From contig NC_088316.1 of NCBI RefSeq assembly GCF_910592395.1, positions 6,574,001 to 6,638,000 on the forward strand: a stretch of DNA of 64,000 nucleotides, written 5' to 3'. A program made the position numbers and the translations under genes. Position 1 is the stretch's first letter. Each line of letters opens with the position of its first letter. The notes under the pieces are model-generated. The model saw only the letters and a program-made list of their open reading frames with translations. It did no database searches and was not told the DNA's origin. This document shows positions 1 to 10,935 of the stretch, in pieces. This DNA is from Lineus longissimus. Taxonomy: Eukaryota > Nemertea > Pilidiophora > Heteronemertea > Lineidae.

Positions 1-1242
1 ACTTTCGCCAACATCTTTTCATCAGGAGACCTCTTGACCCCCCTCTTGACCCCATGTTCGAATACCAGGGTCAGTTGGGTGCTCCTCTCCCACACAAATA
101 ACTCAAAAACTTGGTCATTTATAAGTACCAAGGGAAAAGCCCTGAAGTTCTTGATGCTTTACCCCTACTAACAATACCAAAACCACAAGATGAAATAGAT
201 TACCAGCACCGACCGTTCATAAGAAATATGACATCGGGACTGACCTTCAAGCAATTGCTTGAAGATTTTTAGCTAAGTATTTGAGGTGAAACGTCCACAT
301 TATTCATAAGAAAACAAGCATAATCTTCTACTTTTAGCAAATACTGTCTCTACTTATAGGATTTCCTTCCATGGAAATGCTAGTTTTTATTCATATGGAC
401 CATTGTCTTTGCTTTTCCCAATTTGCTCGCCTCTCTCCCGACAAGTCTTGCAACAAACTTTGGCTAATGGTGATAACAGCACGGATGGCATATGGTATCG
501 GTGGCTTAACTATGCAATCATCATTAGGCCCAACGATTAAGGCCAGAACATACCAGCTTTGATGACAGGCGAACTAATAATAAGGTGATCAGTGCCGTTA
601 TTACAACTTGTCTTGCAGCCTTTCAGTGTTCGAGTTTGTTCGGCATGCAGATTTACATAACGAGGACACGACTCTAGGAAACACATTTTTTTGCTTGTCT
701 GAGGTACTGACTTCCAGTTTAACTTTCATAATGTCCTCCTTGCTATTCATGACGTCCTTGCGCGTCGACTACGATCACATGAAAATGTAAAAAAATCAGC
801 CGTACTACATTGAACTTAAGTTTTGAATGATTTGATAACATCTAATATCTTGCTGGCTTAATTTGATATTGTCCTTTATTTGTTGCAGTTCATAAGGTCG
901 TCAATCAGCGGCTGCCGACCATCATTTGCTTACGCTTTTACGCATGGAGCAAGTGGTCACCTATTTAACGTAGATCGTTTTTAGCCACAGGGCTTTCGTC
1001 TAATTCCGACCAGGCGGTTTACATGGTGTAAATCAAGCGCAACTATGTCGCTGACTAATGTCTTCTTGATGAGATGCTAATGGTAGCTTAACTATCATTG
1101 TTATTTGATTGTGATCCCTGCTTGGATTCACTTTTGTGACAGGTAATCGAATTCACAGACGGAACATCCTGCACGCTCTTTTAAGTGATCATGCAGTATA
1201 TATGTAGTAGATTACATTAAAAAGTTTCATATATGCAGCTAG
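1..1242. other. No gene recognised
   Basis: I see no convincing exon, RNA gene or repeat here. Short open frames lack recognisable domains and are not bounded by clear splice sites. Confidence 0.5.
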
Positions 1243-1590
1243 TAAATAAATGAACCGAAGATTAAACTATTTTATTCCATAAAGGAGTTTAAGCGTACCT
1301 AAGCTTTCAACTCTATCAAAAACCTTCATCAGAATGTGGCGTCACTTCTCTTCCGGACATGTCTCACGCATGCCCGAAAGCAGATTCTCCCATATTTTCG
1401 GAAGTTGATATCTTCTCCCATCCCTGTTGAGGGAGGGTTTGAGAGTCCTAATCTGCATAGCTTCCTTCACGCCACGTTAAACCAGTCCGGATCCTGGTCC
1501 AATATTTTCACATTGCCCAGGTTGATGTTGTGTCCCTTATGGTGATTATGAATATGTTGCAAAACCTCGGATGACGTGCAGCTAGGCTAC
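1243..1590 (-). repeat. Inverted arm of the Penelope-like element
   Basis: Read on the minus strand this segment matches about 1915-2232 at most positions, including the end of the nuclease frame and the bases after its stop. With the partner arm it could form a hairpin of more than 300 bp with a loop of roughly 320 bases. Confidence 0.85.
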
Positions 1591-1619
1591 GGTCCAAAGC
1601 AAGATCCAAGGACTACTCT

Positions 1620-2158
1620 GGTGATGCGGGGACTAAGAGAAAACCGGTCACCCACATCACACTACCTTTTGTACCGAATGTCTCGGAAAACCTACGTCGG
1701 GTTTTCAGAAAGTATATGGTGTACAGGTGCGCTTCAAGCCCACTAACACTTTGCGTCAGTTGTTGGTGCGGCCCAAGGACCCCACTCACCCCAAGGAGTG
1801 GTGTGGACTGGTGTATCTGATAAAATGTGAAGGAAGTGACAATGACCCCTGTGAGGCATATTATGTGGGGGAAACCGAGCGGACTTTGAAAGCTAGATTA
1901 TTGGAGCATCGCAGGCCTAGCTGCACTTCATCCGACAAGGGACACAACATCAACCTGGACAATGTGAAAATATTGGACCAGGAACTAGACTGGTTTAAAC
2001 GTAGCGTAAAGGCAGCTATGAAGATTAAGACTCTCAAACCCTCCCTTGACAGGGATGGGGGACGATATCAACTTCCAGAAATCGGGGACAATCTGCTTTC
2101 GGGCATGCGTAAGTCCGAAAGAGAAGTGACGTCACACTCATCAGAAGAAGGTTCTTGA
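1620..2158 (+). pseudogene. GIY-YIG endonuclease C-terminus of a Penelope-like element
   Basis: The frame from about 1727 to the TGA at 2156-2158 encodes a typical Penelope C-terminus. A basic 'FKPTNTLRQLLVRPKD' connector comes first, then 'VYLIKC' and 'YYVGETERTLKARLLEH', which hold the GIY-YIG-type tyrosines, the glycine and the arginine. Upstream, 'ITLPFVPNVSENLRRVF' is in another frame and meets this one near 1710, so one small indel breaks the protein. Family members of this class carry an RT domain before the nuclease; none is present here. The codon listed as the start at 1727 is not a true initiator. Function is inferred to be lost. Confidence 0.85.
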
Positions 2159-2232
2159 TAGAGTTGAAAGTTTAGGTACGCTTAAACGCTTTTTATGCAG
2201 TAAAATGGTTTAATCTTCGGTTCATTTATGTA

Positions 2233-2639
2233 ATAGATTGTTATTTTTTTGTGTGTTGATGGTATCGGAAGGAGTCTGCATGTGGCCATAAAGGCCTAAG
2301 CTCTCTATTTCAGAACCTTACCGCAAACCGCTCGCGGCAAGAAAATTTGTTTAGATTTTCCAGATCATCCAAATGTAATGGATGATAGGCAATTCCCCGA
2401 CGGACTCAGATTAACAAAATGTTAGAGACCAACCCAGAAGATAAATGCTAATGAAAATATCATGATTGACAAAAGAATCAATCCTATAATAGTATAGTGT
2501 CACAAACGATAAATAAATTGCAACAAAATATAACTTATTCTACCTATGGACTACATGTACATATAATAGTTTGCATATCGACACTTCTGTCAATCGAACT
2601 ATATACCGCGGCGCTACTCCTTCTTTATTATTACAAAAA
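2233..2639. other. No gene recognised
   Basis: AT-rich sequence with no exon or repeat that I can support. Confidence 0.4.
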
Positions 2640-2925
2640 GTAATTGCAGGAAAGAAACAACACATTATTTGGTGTGGCAACTGGTAAAGATAGTTGCAAA
2701 GTCACATGCCAGGAAGTGCAATGTGAAAGAGACATTTTATTTCTCATATCAATGGTATGCCAAGCCCAATAAACTGAAAAAATCCACAACGACCAGACAT
2801 ACAGCGATCGGAGATGAGTTGCAAAACCGCATTTTGTTTTTTTCGACGTTTCAAAATTGTGAGCAAGAAATCTGTGAGCAGGGTTCTGATATTTGTTTCT
2901 GGTTGTTGTGAAACCAACATCTTCC
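2640..2925 (+). repeat. Dispersed repeat, copy A (partner at 14385-14665)
   Basis: Blocks such as 'GTGTGGCAAC', 'TTGCAAAGTCACAT', 'TCTCATATCAA', 'CCACAACGACC' and 'AAATTGTGAGCA' occur in the same order at 14385-14665. The copies differ by many substitutions and indels. The open frames here are short, in different frames between copies and resemble nothing known, so I take it as a non-coding interspersed repeat. Confidence 0.65.
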
Positions 2926-3989
2926 TGTTGTTTCTCTACAAGTTTCATCTAAAAGGCACTATACATACAGTACCTGATTGTATAATTTGCCGCGGCAGGT
3001 AGGCCTGGTAATTTTTCTAAGTCCATATTATGGTTTATAGAGTAGGAGTGATGGTACGTAGAGAAACAGCCTATCATAACAACATGAATCCCGGGATAAT
3101 CAGGTATGTGTATTACGATGAACTAGGAACTATTAAAGCAAGACATAATAACTTGAGCCGGTTGATGGGTCTACGAAACTGTCAAATTCAGAGAAATAAA
3201 CTGCTATAACTAAAATTACGCCTATGATCGCCTAAAATAAATGTATTGTGTAATAAAAGGGGCTTTGTGTTTAAAGGACAATAATTAAAATAATCCACTC
3301 TTTTACAATAACTATTGTCTTGAGCCATGCATGGTGTTAGTTATGAAAGTTTCAGACAAAAAACCGCCCTTGTACTTTGATAGCATCACAATCCAAATTC
3401 TGTCCCTTATTCCAATTATTGTCCTAAACACAATTAACCACGACCGAGTTAATTTTGTTTGGTTGCTTCAAAAATCTAAACCGTAGGAAAATAAATTGGT
3501 TGTTTTAGCAGAAAGACGTCAAAATCCTTCTCGATGGTCAATTGGGATTTTTTGGCAAATTCCTTCAGAAAGAAGTGCAGAATGGCTATGAATAACATCA
3601 AATCAAATCTCTCACATTTTCACCCAATTCTTGGCTGGAATGAAGTCCACTCCAACAACTGACAATTACAACATTTATCATATGAGAATGATTCATTAAA
3701 AATTATATTATGAAGGCGATTATGCCTGCCGACCTCAGCGACAAACCACGAGTGGTCATATTCACAAACTGGAAGAAATCCTTCTGTATACAACTGATGC
3801 ATAAGATGTCATATTTCCCTCCATAATTTATAGATTAAATGTCGATTTGCGGTCAGTTAAAACTGCCAAGCCTTTATATTTAACTTGCATGAAAATCAAT
3901 GCAAAGCCATCGATACCCACGCGGTTTCCTGGTTGTCCGGTGGTTCCCGCTGTCGTAGAAGAGACATTATATTAAGGATGTTGGACTTC
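2926..3989. other. No gene recognised
   Basis: No exon with domain similarity and no clear repeat. If the duplicated peptide gene at 4087 ever had upstream exons here, I could not find the short Met-Lys exon or the TATA box seen at the intact locus. Confidence 0.4.
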
Positions 3990-4086
3990 AATAAATTTAG
4001 TTATGTGTTCGTTTATATACCCGGTTCAAAGCTCGTGCTCTTGTTATCGATCACACAAGCGTGTTAATAGTGTTTTTATCTTGCAG

Positions 4087-4311
4087 ACTACCTGTATCCT
4101 AATGGCGCTTGTTGTCGTTTAGAGCTGCACGGATGCCCTTTGGATTTTGGGCGACAGGGGGAAAAGCAGCTGCGCAATCACATGTGACAACGACTGCGCC
4201 AGCTGCATCAAGTGCCAGCATACAACTACCCCGGCTGACCCAAAATTATTCAAGCGTCAATGTATCAGAACGTGTAATGTTCATAGCACCAACTGCAACA
4301 AGAAATGTTAG
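4087..4311 (+). pseudogene. Disabled duplicate of the secreted 8-cysteine peptide gene, last exon
   Basis: A pyrimidine-rich tract ending 'TTGCAG' at 4086 precedes an exon of 74 codons colinear with the last exon of the gene at 27920-29530. All eight cysteines of the mature part are kept in register, with one additional pair of cysteines in the first module, and the exon ends at the TAG at 4309-4311. An in-frame TAG at 4120-4122 falls in the signal peptide, one codon before the position of 'GCTDA' in the intact copy. No equivalent of the Met-Lys exon or of the promoter was found upstream. The mature region is better conserved than expected for an old pseudogene, so the loss may be recent. It could also be expressed from an alternative start, but that would lack a signal peptide. 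Confidence 0.8.
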
Positions 4312-4362
4312 TACTATCTGAACAGGCTAAAGTGGTTGCTAAAGCGACCTCGTATATGGGTC

Positions 4363-4368
4363 AATAAA
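4363..4368 (+). terminator. Polyadenylation signal AATAAA of the disabled duplicate
   Basis: AATAAA lies 52 bases after the stop, at the same relative place as in the intact gene. Confidence 0.7.
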
Positions 4369-4660
4369 AGTATCTAAGGAATACATTTTTTATATTTGTC
4401 TTTTTTGTAATGTAATTTCTCGATTTTGTAGGATGTGATCGGATGTTGCCCCAACTTGGTTCTCCGTAGTCTAAATTCTTCATCCACCCATTCAAACTAT
4501 CCTCGGGAGTGGCCCGTCTCCAACCCCGGGAAGCTGTGAGCTTCAGTATGTGTGTTGTTCGAGTTAAATATGAAACCACGTCCGTCAATCTCATCACCAA
4601 GTTGGCCCTCGAAAGACTTGCGTCACTTATATGCACTTCTCGAGTCCCATGAACTACTAT

Positions 4661-5564
4661 CATCGATACTTGACAAACAATATTGGCACTTGGGACGATA
4701 TCCTGATGACCTGTACGTGGAAACCAGGATCGTCCACTGTCGAGTAGGGGAAACCTTTTTTCCTTCACGTTACTATTCTCGCTTGTCGCATTCGCCAGCC
4801 AAGCATAATCGTGTAGGTTTTTATTTAGGGTGGACCATAGGCACAACTTCGTTTACCCAGGGGTCATTGCGCGCTGCTATGGACGCCTGCACGACCCCTG
4901 GTCACATTTTAAAACTAAAACATAATTGATTGGTCAACAAACGTTTGACATGCAAATAATATGTAAATAATGTTTTGACACATGGCATATTGAATCGGCG
5001 AAAAGGGAGGCCAATCGGTCATCTACAAACCAATAATTACCTTAATGCGATCACAAATCAATTGACGGCATGATAGAATTTTATAGAGACGGATGAGCTA
5101 ATGCTGATATAAAGCATTAATTGCCTCTACACGAAAATTGCGTCTTTCAGTCTGGCACTCGATCGGAGCAAAAACGACTGAAGAAGCACGTACATGTATT
5201 ACCAATGCCAAGCGCGAGTACAAGGAGTCGCCAGTGTGAGAATATTATTTAAGAAATCCATATAGATAATTCATTTTTATATATTCAAGTATAAGGCTTC
5301 TTTATCTGTATACACTTAGAGATAATTGCTCAATTTGACAATTATTTGGTCGGCTACAAACGGTTTTTGGTCGTGTTGAAACGGTACTGACACGTAGTGC
5401 CCAAATAGATTTGTCATAGGTCAAACATACTACGTCACCCTAAGATGCTGATGGTGACGCGGCATATGACATAGGGTGTGTCCAGTGTCTATGGTGCAGC
5501 CATTTTGAATTGCTTATCAAGTAGACCCCGGATGTAGAGGCTGCCATAGGCACCACCATTTTGG
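4661..5564. other. No gene; scattered weak match to 30455-30500
   Basis: A short stretch near 4695-4745 ('TATCCTGATGACCT', 'CCAGGATCG', 'CCACTGTC') resembles 30458-30500. The remainder shows no exon or repeat I can support. Confidence 0.4.
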
Positions 5565-5805
5565 CTGGAACTTGAAACTCTAAAGCATTTTATAACTTCT
5601 ATAAAACAAGTGAATGCCAAGGGTGGGAGTCTCTTTCCTAGAAAACCAAGAACTGACTCACGCCCTTGAAATTGTATTGGTATTCACTTTACATTCTTAA
5701 AGTTTTGATTGCTTGATGATTTCAATGTCTAGCCAAGATAGGAGCGCCCGAGTAAGGCTCTCTGAGATGTTCGTGATGTGCATTTGGACCTTCTACTGAG
5801 TATGT
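5565..5805 (+). repeat. Second block of the segmental duplication, copy A (partner 30905-31195)
   Basis: Shared ordered blocks include 'TTTTGGCTGGAACTTGAAA', 'AGCCAAGATAG' and 'ATGTTCGTGATGTGCATTTG'. Order and orientation agree with the 4 kb and 29 kb blocks, so one direct duplication of about 1.8-2 kb is the simplest reading. Confidence 0.7.
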
Positions 5806-5819
5806 ACTGAATACACATT

Positions 5820-7165
5820 CTACCAAATACGGATTTTTTCCAAAAACCTTTAACTTAAAAACCAGAAATATAGCTTTTCTTTCGGCAGCTGTAGATCAGG
5901 CAGCAGCGACCGATTCAGACGATTCTTGTACCACTGAGCTGCATTTTTTCTCGACTGTCCAATTTCATTTACTTCTTAGTCTTTCCGTTAAGCGATTCAT
6001 CCCCAGGATGCATTGTATGTACAGCTGTTTTTACCACTGATCCCAACTTTGAGACAATGGTCCTGTTATGTTCTTTTATCCTCCTAGGCGCCGCTAGTGT
6101 ACACATGCATGAATAAGTAATGAGTGTTGCCATGGTAGGTAGAGCTTAGGCCAATCAAGTGGGTGGGTAGTAATATGGAAATTAGTAATAACTAGCATAT
6201 ACCCATGGAGCGGGCAAAGTTGAAATGTAATATACAATAGTTAAATGGGCACGATGATTGAACTACATTATAGATCTAATGTTACTGAAGTTTTATTAAA
6301 GGTTAAACACGAAATGAACTGCATTTAGGGACTTATTGCTGCTATCTACATGCAACCCCCAATAGATTGATTGGAGTACGCTATTTTGCACAATGCATTG
6401 AGACCAGTGACAGCAGGTCCTGTTCCAAATAAGGCCCTCACATATTTAGGCATATCACCTACCCACTCCCGCACCCAATGCCACTGTCGGACCAAAGCCA
6501 GGTGCATGGAGAGATGCAGAACGCAATTCAAACTGACAACATCAGTCAGTAAAGAGTAAAACAAAGAGCAAGCGCTGGCCACTGTACATATTTTGTCCAT
6601 CCTGGCATAACTGTTTATTGATACCCTGACTGCATGTTCCGGTAGGCCACTCTGCAGAATTTGCCTCACCACTCAGGTCAGTGTTTCTCGAATAGAACTA
6701 AAATAGAATAGGCTAATCATTAATCTCCCTGCTAATACCCTGCACCATGGACCAGGTTGTATAGCACAACATACGTGCTGGAAGCTAATACTGATGTGGC
6801 AGGGAGAATATGCGTGAAGTTTGTGTATGCTTTTGAGAATGAGCGGAGCTCTCCAGTTGACGTGCTCTCTAAAAAGTTTTTATTTATTCTAAAACCACGA
6901 AGATATTCGACGTATGACACCCTCAGTGACACTCTCACGTATGATCCAGACCTACGAAGCCAAAGGTTGCAAGAATTCGACGCATTTCCAAGGCCCAATT
7001 TTGAAACAAAAATTACCTCCTAAATAGCGGCCACAACGCCCATTATAGTATAGATAGCTCAGTGTTTAAAATAGAATCTACTTTGATTAGTTTCCTTTGT
7101 ACTTCTCAACATCAAGGTTACAAGTAATACATGTGAAAACGTTGAAGTGTTTGCATGTAGTATTC
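5820..7165 (+). repeat. Dispersed repeat, inverted partner at 24045-24500, with an 840-bp interruption
   Basis: 5880-6205 matches the reverse complement of about 24165-24475 ('TGTAGATCAGGCA', 'AAAACAGCTGT', 'TAGAGCTTAGGCCAA'). 7045-7165 matches the reverse complement of 24045-24160 ('ACTTTGATTAGTTTCC', 'TACAAGTAATACATGTGAAAAC'). At 24160 the two blocks are adjacent, so 6206-7044 is absent there and is either an insertion here or a deletion there. Confidence 0.75.
6206..7044. other. Extra 840-bp segment inside a dispersed repeat
   Basis: This segment is missing from the inverted partner at 24 kb. It contains an open frame of 88 codons at 6757-7023 with no domain I recognise, overlapped by an equally long frame on the other strand. 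I see no terminal inverted repeats and only an ambiguous short duplication at the edges. Confidence 0.5.
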
Positions 7166-8042
7166 GGTGGATAAGACCCCTTTCATGCAGGTGTGTCGGT
7201 TTATAATTGAGGTTTATAATAAGGCCAGCTAACCATTGAAATGTGATGTTGGTTGGAAGAGTGACAGAATTGTCAGAACAGTCCAAAATCTTATGGCACA
7301 GTTCAACAGCTCTAGAACTGTTGCATTTCACAACAAACCCAATTGCTGGGAGGGATGATCGAATGACGTTCGAAGGGATATGGGGTCCTTCTTCGCGAGA
7401 TTGCTGCCCTTTTCCCGCACGCAGGGCTGATTTACGCGGGGGAATTTACACCTAATAACACCCGGCTGAAATTTGCCCTTGTCTGGATATGATGGAAGGG
7501 CAGATGATGCATCCACTCTAAATGTCCCAAACTGAATGTCCCCAGCAACTAGAGCAGCAGTTAGAATTATCATGTCGGATGACTGCGCAACCCATGGCCA
7601 ACAACATTCAGATATTCATTTTGCCCAACTGCAGACAGACTCGACCAAAATTTATCTTTTTCCTTCAAGATTTAATTGTTTTCCTCTGCAATGTGGATTA
7701 CTTTGATTTTGTATGCCTATATCACTGGTAAAATCTTAAAAGAGCACTAACAGGCTTACATTCTGTGGACAAGACCTATTACAAAACTGTCTTCATTATT
7801 ATGACATACCCTGACCTGGGATTTTAGAATTTTAGAACTGTTCCCTTCAGCGGACAACTCTACTATGGCTGATTGAACCAACAAAAGCAATTTTCAATGT
7901 CATGAAAAATCAAGGCTAATCTGTGTTCTTTGTAAAGAACATGCGACAAGGGTGAATGTGACTAGGGTGAATTTTTCTAACACTTTAACAAGTCCGAAAT
8001 CTAAAATATGAAATGAAATAAAGAATGCTGATTGCTAATTTA
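7166..8042. other. No gene recognised
   Basis: No supported exon or repeat up to the TA that marks the edge of the pogo-like element. Confidence 0.4.
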
Positions 8043-8779
8043 CAGGAAGGTCACAGTTTATTGGTCTTCCCTGGAAATATTCTAAGCGGTGTTCACGTAA
8101 CTACATTATGTATTTGCCAATCCAGGGTACTTAAATCCCCTGATGTTTGAAACAGGCTGAGAGAAAATTTGTGCTACTTCTGAACAGTTGCTGCATTAGT
8201 CAATGTTAGTGTCGGCAGTCTTATATTGCAAGAGCTCAAAGTACATCAGATTCTGTCAAGATGGATTCTAAGCCTTATCTAACAGAGTCACGTGTTCCTC
8301 TCCTGGCCCACAAAACGTGCCCACCTTGTAATGAAGAGAAACATGAAAAGCTTAAAGAAAGACCTGACAATCAAAACACAAGAAACACAAGAAATAATGT
8401 GAACTGCTACTAATAGGTTTATTGATACAATACAATGACTGATTCAAAAAATCAAAGTTATTCCATTTGCTCTGGTTCATCGTCATCATTGTCAACAAAA
8501 GCAATTCCCTCATTTGGTTCCTCTTCAGCATTCTCAAGGAGTTGATTTGCTATGTTCCTTAAGTGTCCAGCATTATCAGGGTTCAATCCAGCCACCTGAA
8601 AGGCTCTAGCTGCTGATTCTGGAGGAACATCCTCCCATGCCTGGCTGAAAATGACTAAGACTTCTGCGAATGTAATTTTTTGGCAGACACCATTCTCATC
8701 AGTGTGATGCTGCTCCCGATTTTACTAGTGTCGTCTCACTGCACTTTTGAAAGCTCGCGTTATTGTTAAATCGAACGGC

Positions 8780-9678
8780 TATGGTAGGCCGTAGGGGACA
8801 TTAATGCCGATTTAAGTTCTAGAACATAATTATTTATTGTCTAGCACGTAAATCAGCCTATCACAGAGCAGGAATTTAGTTCTAGCACGTTAATCAACCA
8901 ATCGGTGACCAGGAATAATGGTCTAGCACATAAATCAGCCTATCACAGTGCAGGAATTTAGTTCTAGCATGTTAATCAACCAATCGCTGACCAGGAATAA
9001 TGGTCTAGCACAAAAATAGCTATGGTGATTGGCATGAGGGCCGTGTTGGACATAAATTCATTACGGTCTAGAACATAAATCAGCCAATGGCAACCATCGT
9101 TTCAAACATTTCATATTTCCGTATTATTATCGTAAAATTGGTGAATATCATTCAGGCGGCGCGCCATTTCATAATTTACAGGCTGAGATTTGGTGAACTG
9201 AAAAGTTTTGACAATTTAATCCAATATGGCAGCAGATAACACACCACGAGTGCGCCCGGAAAATCACGAAGATATCCGAAGTAGACAATTTTTTGAAACG
9301 ATGGTTGCAATTGGCTGATTTATGTGCTAGACCATAATTCCTGTTCAGCGATTGGTTGATTAACGTGCTAGAACTAAATTCCTGCACCGTGATAGGCTGA
9401 TTTATGTGCTCGACCATTATTCCTGGTCAGCGATTGGTTAATTAACGTGCTAGAACTAAATTCCTGGTCAGCGATTGGTTGATTAACGTGCTAGAACTAA
9501 ATTCCTGCACTGTGATAGGCTGATTTATGTTCTAGACCATTATTCCTTGTCACTGGTTGGTTGATTAACGTGCTAGAACTAAATTCCTGCACTGTGATAG
9601 GCTGATTTATGGTCTAGACAATAAATAATTATGTTCTAGAACTTAAATCGGCATTAATGTCCCCTACGGCCTACCATA
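8780..9678. mobile_element. Fold-back element nested in the pogo transposase
   Basis: The ends are inverted ('TATGGTAGGCCGTAGGGGAC' at the left, its complement at 9659-9678). They are flanked by AACGGC on both sides (8774-8779 and 9679-9684), a 6-bp target duplication. The arms hold tandem units made of two alternating monomers of about 40 bases, one with 'GTTAATCAACCAATCG' and the other with 'ATAAATCAGCCTATCAC'. The units run inverted in the other arm. The centre (about 9060-9310) has no coding capacity that I recognise, so mobilisation must have been in trans. Joining the flanks restores the transposase frame QPFDL, which confirms the insertion boundaries. Confidence 0.88.
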
Positions 9679-10744
9679 AACGGCTGCGATTATGAAGTGC
9701 ACCGCGCAGGGATGTTGTCTATTAGGACACCTGCTTCAACGATTGGGTCACAAAAGTCTTCCGCCATGTGAGGGCGAAACTGGTCCAGCAGCATGAGCCT
9801 TACATCTGGCTGCATTTCGCACATGAAGGGAAAGAACACCTCCTGCAGCCAATGCTGTAGAGTGTCATGGTACTCCCAACCAGACCGAGATGATGTTACA
9901 CGAAGATTCTGCGGAATATCCTCAAGAGTACGAATTTCACGGACAAATCCTGGCTCACGAAAAACAACATGAGCGGTCTTTTTACACCATTGCTGCATAT
10001 TGTTAAAGCTATTGTGCAGCCCGAATTTAGATTTCCCCTTGATGCTCTAATACCCACATTCCTTGCCCCTCTGGTGGATGTTGTGTAGAGTGGCGGGAAG
10101 TCAAGTTGCACGAACGTCTCATTCATGTTATACATCGCGTTAACATGATTTTTACAGATTCAGTACACATTTACAGTTTCACGCACGCCCTGCTGAAATC
10201 GTTGAACACGCTGAATGGCATCTGAAGGAGGGGCTGCAGTGTTCCTTGTCTTTCTTCGAAAAGTAATACGCTTGAAATTCATGAAGTGGTTCAGCCAACC
10301 AACGGTGGCACGAAAATCAGATCGTTCTGGTCTGCGTAAACGATATTCAATCCGCTGCTGTTCGTCAAGTTGCTGCCACCACTGTCTGAATTCCTCCTCT
10401 GCTGTCGTTTGGAGGTCTGCCCGGGACACTGGTAGGGCTCGTCGCCGACAATCTAAAAATCTATTGTGCGCTGCCTCTTCCATCTGAGGCCAGCAGCCAT
10501 CATGATCGTCTCTAATACTGCGACGAAATGCGTCGTGTTCACTTTGCTGCATTAACGTTTCCCTGTTGGCTATCCATCGCCTTAGTGATGTCACCGACAA
10601 ACGAAGTTTTTGTGCATACTGTGCAACGTTTAAAACTGTTCGCTGCTCAGTGGCAGTTTCACAGTCCAAAACATGATTTACCTCGTCTCAACAGTGTAGC
10701 TATTGTGTCTGCGAGGAAGGACAGCGTAATGGGGATTTACTGCA

Positions 10745-10897
10745 TTTGTTTCATCATCACCATCAGTCCGATTTTCACCATCGCCTACCATCACCATTGG
10801 TCCCATTTTCACCATCGCTACCATCTCCATCAGTACCATTTTCACCATCGCTACCATCACCATCCATCAGTCCCATTTTCACCATCGCTACCATCAC

Positions 10898-10930
<33 letters not shown>

Positions 10931-10935
10931 TCATT
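10745..10935 (-). repeat. CAT/CAC microsatellite inside the transposase N-terminus
   Basis: Repeated ATCACCATC/TTTTCACCATCGCTACC units run into a pure (CAT) run at about 10895-10930. On the coding strand it encodes acidic D/G/S/E-N runs such as 'DGSDGENGTDG', with indels that shift the frame. Confidence 0.8.

Larger units (their letters stand above)
1243..2232 (+). mobile_element. Penelope-like element, palindromic and internally deleted
   Basis: Nearly the whole left part (about 1243-1590) is an inverted copy of the right part (about 1915-2232). The copied part includes the coding end and the 3' region with the motif CCGAAGATTAAAC. The central 1590-1915 stretch carries the connector and the start of a GIY-YIG nuclease. 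Penelope-like elements often carry complex, partly inverted terminal copies of themselves, which fits. No reverse transcriptase is present, so this is a non-autonomous remnant. The left arm carries an extra stretch of about 25 bases absent from the right arm, and both arms are diverged, so the insertion is old. Confidence 0.85.
3990..4660 (+). repeat. Segmental duplication, copy A (partner about 29206-29835)
   Basis: From the intron end before 4087 through the coding exon, the polyadenylation signal and about 300 bases beyond, the sequence follows 29206-29835 in direct orientation with substitutions and small indels. Matching blocks include 'CGGTTCAAA', 'GTTATCGATCA', 'AAAGTGGTTGCTAAAGCGACC' (20-base core) and 'GGATGTGATCGGATGTTGCC'. 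Intron and flanking DNA are included, so this was copied as DNA rather than from RNA. Confidence 0.85.

Noticed and set aside
50-90. tRNA-like TTCGAATACC motif
   Set aside because: No matching A box or cloverleaf.
4361-4846. 161-codon minus-strand open frame over the segmental duplication
   Set aside because: The duplicate at 29580-29810 breaks the frame by indels, and it has no domain. It is a by-product of duplicated non-coding sequence.
6757-7023. 88-codon frame as a gene
   Set aside because: No domain, no splice context, an equally long frame overlaps on the other strand, and it lies in a segment of unclear origin.
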